This document shows, one piece after another, positions 62,020-64,000 of a DNA stretch of 64,000 nt (positions are counted from its first letter, which is position 1; every line of letters starts with the position of its first letter). A program made the translations under genes and the position numbers. The notes beneath the pieces were generated by a model, which worked only from the letters and a program-made list of their open reading frames with translations, did no database searches and was not told where the DNA came from. Origin of the DNA: Candidatus Obscuribacter sp. (GTDB lineage: Bacteria > Cyanobacteriota > Vampirovibrionia > Obscuribacterales > Obscuribacteraceae); the NCBI GenBank assembly GCA_016712465.1, contig JADJQZ010000001.1:1736001-1800000 (forward strand), written 5' to 3'.

Positions 62020-63266
62020 TGTCGATGCTTCTCAGTCTCATGCTCGTCAATACCCTGTTCATCATGGCTCTCTACGCCCTGACCCTGGTGTTCTATGTCT
62101 TGTTGAAAGGGGTGGAGCCGTCCCGGCGCAAGACCTCCGAACTGCCTTTTGTCTCCGTGATTGTGCCGGCCCGTAACGAGGAAGGCAAGATCGGACGCTG
62201 TATCGAGTCGTTGCTTGCGCAGAACTATCCTAATTTCGAGCTTATCGTTATCGACGATCGCTCCACGGATAAGACCGGCGAGATCATTGCCTCCTATGCC
62301 GAGAAGGACAGCCGTATCAAGTTTGTAAGGGGCAAGGACGCTCCCTCCGGCTGGATTGGCAAATGTAACGCCCTGGCCCATGCAGTCGGCTACGCTTCCG
62401 GCGACTGGTTCATTTTTACCGATGCCGACACATATCACCATCCCAATTCCGTGGTTGACTCAGTCTCCTACGGCATGGCCAACCGCATAGATTTGATGTC
62501 CTTCGTGCCCATGCAAGAGCTGGGAAGTTTCCCTGAGAGACTGATTATGCCGGTTCTACTGAGCGCCTTTTTGATTGGAGACCCTTTCCATGCCGTGAAC
62601 AATCCCCGTGATTCGCGGGCTTATGCCCACGGGCAGTACATCCTCTGCCGCCGCAGCTCTTATCTGGCGGTGGGCGGCCACCAGAGCGTGCGCGATGAGA
62701 TTGTGGAAGACCATGCTCTGGCAAGGGTTTTCAAAGAGAAAGGCTATAAGATCGAAGTGGCCGACGGTAAGTCTCTTTACAGCGTGCGCATGTACACCGA
62801 CCTGACCAGCCTCTGGTACGGTTGGACCAAAAATCTATATAGCTTTATCGACAGCAAGCCCTCCATGTTGATACTTATTCTTGTCATGATCAACTCGGTG
62901 GTGGTGGCGCCCTGGCTATGGCTTGGCTTTATAGGCTGGCAATGGGCCGCCGGCGAGGTCTCCGAGCTGCTTTTGCGCATGACCCTGCTTTCCCTGGTGC
63001 AGTTCGGCACTATTGCTCTCTGGCTCAAGCGTACAAGCTGCCACCATGCCGGGCTGAAGTGGTACCACTTCTTCCTGACGCCGGTCGGCTGTCTGGCAGT
63101 TTCGGCCCTCTATATACATGCTGCTTATCTTGTTCATAGCGGCGGCCAGGTCAACTGGAAAGGGCGGCGCTATGTGGTCAACACGCGCCGCACTATAGAA
63201 CCGCAAGATGGAGAGCGGGAAGCCGGTCTTGAAGGCAAGCTTGTTTCCAGAGATGTTGCCGACTGA
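62019..63266 (+). CDS. Membrane-bound family 2 glycosyltransferase
   Basis: One N-terminal membrane helix leads into a GT-A domain with PARNEE, VIDDRSTD, the DAD motif in FTDADTYH and EDHALARVFKEKG, followed by two or three C-terminal helices. It fits the CrtQ/CruC/HpnB-like group of lipid glycosyltransferases in overall shape; the acceptor is unknown. ATG 62019 overlaps the dehydrogenase stop by one base, and its own stop overlaps the hfq start by one base (TGATG). The proteins are probably made in linked amounts. Confidence 0.9.
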   Translation: MSMLLSLMLVNTLFIMALYALTLVFYVLLKGVEPSRRKTSELPFVSVIVPARNEEGKIGRCIESLLAQNYPNFELIVIDDRSTDKTGEIIASYAEKDSRIKFVRGKDAPSGWIGKCNALAHAVGYASGDWFIFTDADTYHHPNSVVDSVSYGMANRIDLMSFVPMQELGSFPERLIMPVLLSAFLIGDPFHAVNNPRDSRAYAHGQYILCRRSSYLAVGGHQSVRDEIVEDHALARVFKEKGYKIEVADGKSLYSVRMYTDLTSLWYGWTKNLYSFIDSKPSMLILILVMINSVVVAPWLWLGFIGWQWAAGEVSELLLRMTLLSLVQFGTIALWLKRTSCHHAGLKWYHFFLTPVGCLAVSALYIHAAYLVHSGGQVNWKGRRYVVNTRRTIEPQDGEREAGLEGKLVSRDVAD

Positions 63267-63487
63267 TGGTGGCCGAAAATAAACTACCTTCCGTTTCGCA
63301 GTTGCAGAAGTTGGTAAGAGAGAAGACTCCTGTGGAGATCATTTGTCTGGACGGCAAGAGCAGCCGCTTTTCCGGGCTTTTGAAGTGGTATGACGGCGAG
63401 GCTTTCCACCTCAAACAAGAGGACGGTTCGGAGATTACCATCCTGCGTTCGGCGGTTCTGGGATATAGAGTAAAGAAAGCCAAATAG
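63266..63487 (+). CDS. hfq: Hfq-like RNA-binding protein
   Basis: The 73-residue protein resembles the short cyanobacterial-type Hfq: LPSVSQLQKLVREKTPVEIICLDGK (Sm1 part) and ITILRSAVLGYRV (Sm2 part). Sequence differs from the E. coli type and lacks its C-terminal tail and the usual YKHA motif. Hfq forms hexamers that can bind RNA or, in cyanobacteria, pilus proteins. It sits in a TGATG overlap with the upstream glycosyltransferase and about 100 bases before mreB. Confidence 0.8.
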   Translation: MVAENKLPSVSQLQKLVREKTPVEIICLDGKSSRFSGLLKWYDGEAFHLKQEDGSEITILRSAVLGYRVKKAK

Positions 63488-63587
63488 TGTTAAACTAAAG
63501 CCTGGCTCGGCGTTTTAAGTGCTCTCCTCCTATATCTTCGTTGCATATCTGCGTTGATATATCACCCGTATCTATGGGAGTTAGTCA

Positions 63588-64000
63588 GTGGCTTTCTTCA
63601 ACAATATTTTCTGGCATGGCATAGGTATCGACCTTGGTACGGCCAACACGCTCATTTACGTGCACGACAAAGGCGTTGTCTTGAGAGAGCCTTCCGTGGT
63701 GGCGGTGGATGAGAACACCAATATGGTGCGTTGGGTCGGGGAAGAGGCCCGGGCCATGATTGGTCGCACCCCTCAAGGCATCAAGGCGATTCGACCCTTG
63801 AAAGATGGTGTCATTGCCGATCTTGAGCATGCCAAAGTGATGCTCAGACGTTTCGTTGAGAGAGTGACCGGTGCCGGCGGCATCAAAAACCCCGATATGG
63901 CCATTGGTGTTCCTTCCGGGGTGACCTCGGTGGAGAGAATCGCCATCACGGCTGCCGCCCAGAATGCCCGCGCCTCTCGTATCTATTTGCCGGAAGAATC
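63588..64000 (+). CDS. mreB: MreB actin-like protein, 5' part
   Basis: The frame starts with GTG at 63588 (GGGAG seven bases ahead) and runs off the window. The first 137 residues include GIDLGTANTLIYV (phosphate 1), VREPSVVAVDE-like and GVPSGVTSVERIAI (connect/phosphate regions). MreB polymers guide cell-wall synthesis and rod shape. Because the C-terminus is outside the window, whether this is MreB or the close paralogue Mbl cannot be fully settled. Confidence 0.95.
   Translation, partial: MAFFNNIFWHGIGIDLGTANTLIYVHDKGVVLREPSVVAVDENTNMVRWVGEEARAMIGRTPQGIKAIRPLKDGVIADLEHAKVMLRRFVERVTGAGGIKNPDMAIGVPSGVTSVERIAITAAAQNARASRIYLPEE

Noticed and set aside
1..64000. Mobile elements, prophage, defence islands, tRNA or rRNA genes
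   Set aside because: No transposase, integrase, phage structural or defence domain, and no tRNA-like cloverleaf, was recognised.

Overview
This window is a gene-dense stretch of a bacterial chromosome with moderate GC content. Genes lie on both strands. I see no rRNA, tRNA, CRISPR array, phage or transposase. The gene mix points to a diderm bacterium: an RND efflux pair, a DsbD electron shuttle and many Sec-exported proteins. It also carries traits shared by Cyanobacteria and their non-photosynthetic relatives: SepF next to a YggS-type PLP protein, a short cyanobacterial-type Hfq, and Ser/Thr kinases with transmembrane and helical-repeat tails. There are no photosynthesis genes. My best inference is a melainabacterial (Vampirovibrionia, possibly Obscuribacterales) genome. 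No phylogeny was run. GTG and TTG starts with good ribosome sites are common.

Layout. 1-7.2 kb: the cut-off end of a gene whose paralogue lies at 3 kb; a TetR-controlled redox operon (DsrE-like, PNPOx-like, TetR) with a clear promoter/operator; then a membrane-anchored EEP phosphohydrolase, a rhomboid protease and an exported alpha/beta hydrolase. 7.2-13.4 kb: TetR regulator, RND adaptor, RND pump and an exported protein. 13.4-29.3 kb: a receptor-like Ser/Thr kinase, pyrD, an operon of two paralogous GT-C membrane proteins plus an AI-2E-type permease, a GH1 glycosidase, dsbD, a peroxiredoxin and a large acidic membrane protein ending in a Roadblock domain. 29.4-38.3 kb: pheST, a Nudix hydrolase, a 44-residue basic protein, obgE, a PC4-like protein, an M23 peptidase, sepF and yggS. 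38.6-44.8 kb: rsmE, accD-accA, a kinase locus that appears split by a frameshift, and an MFS exporter. 45.1-54.2 kb: a 59-residue protein, an ArgH-like lyase, a sugar nucleotidyltransferase, a HIT protein, a GAF-GAF-GGDEF cyclase, groES-groEL and an exported protein. 54.3-64 kb: GTP-type PEP carboxykinase, a TetR gene with its operator, an accC(BC-BCCP)-ispF operon, then 3-hydroxyacyl-CoA dehydrogenase, glycosyltransferase and hfq coupled by stop-start overlaps, and the start of mreB.

How it fits together. Much of the window is core physiology: fatty-acid precursor supply (accA, accD, accC), translation (pheST, obgE, rsmE), protein folding and redox (groESL, dsbD, peroxiredoxin) and division or shape (sepF, mreB). 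Mixed in are lineage-specific signalling and surface genes. The points most worth following are the split kinase, the repeat-bearing Roadblock protein, the duplicated Cys-motif protein, three convergent gene pairs that share a palindromic stop, and a 13-bp inverted repeat that begins at the MFS stop codon. I found no clear defence or mobile system.
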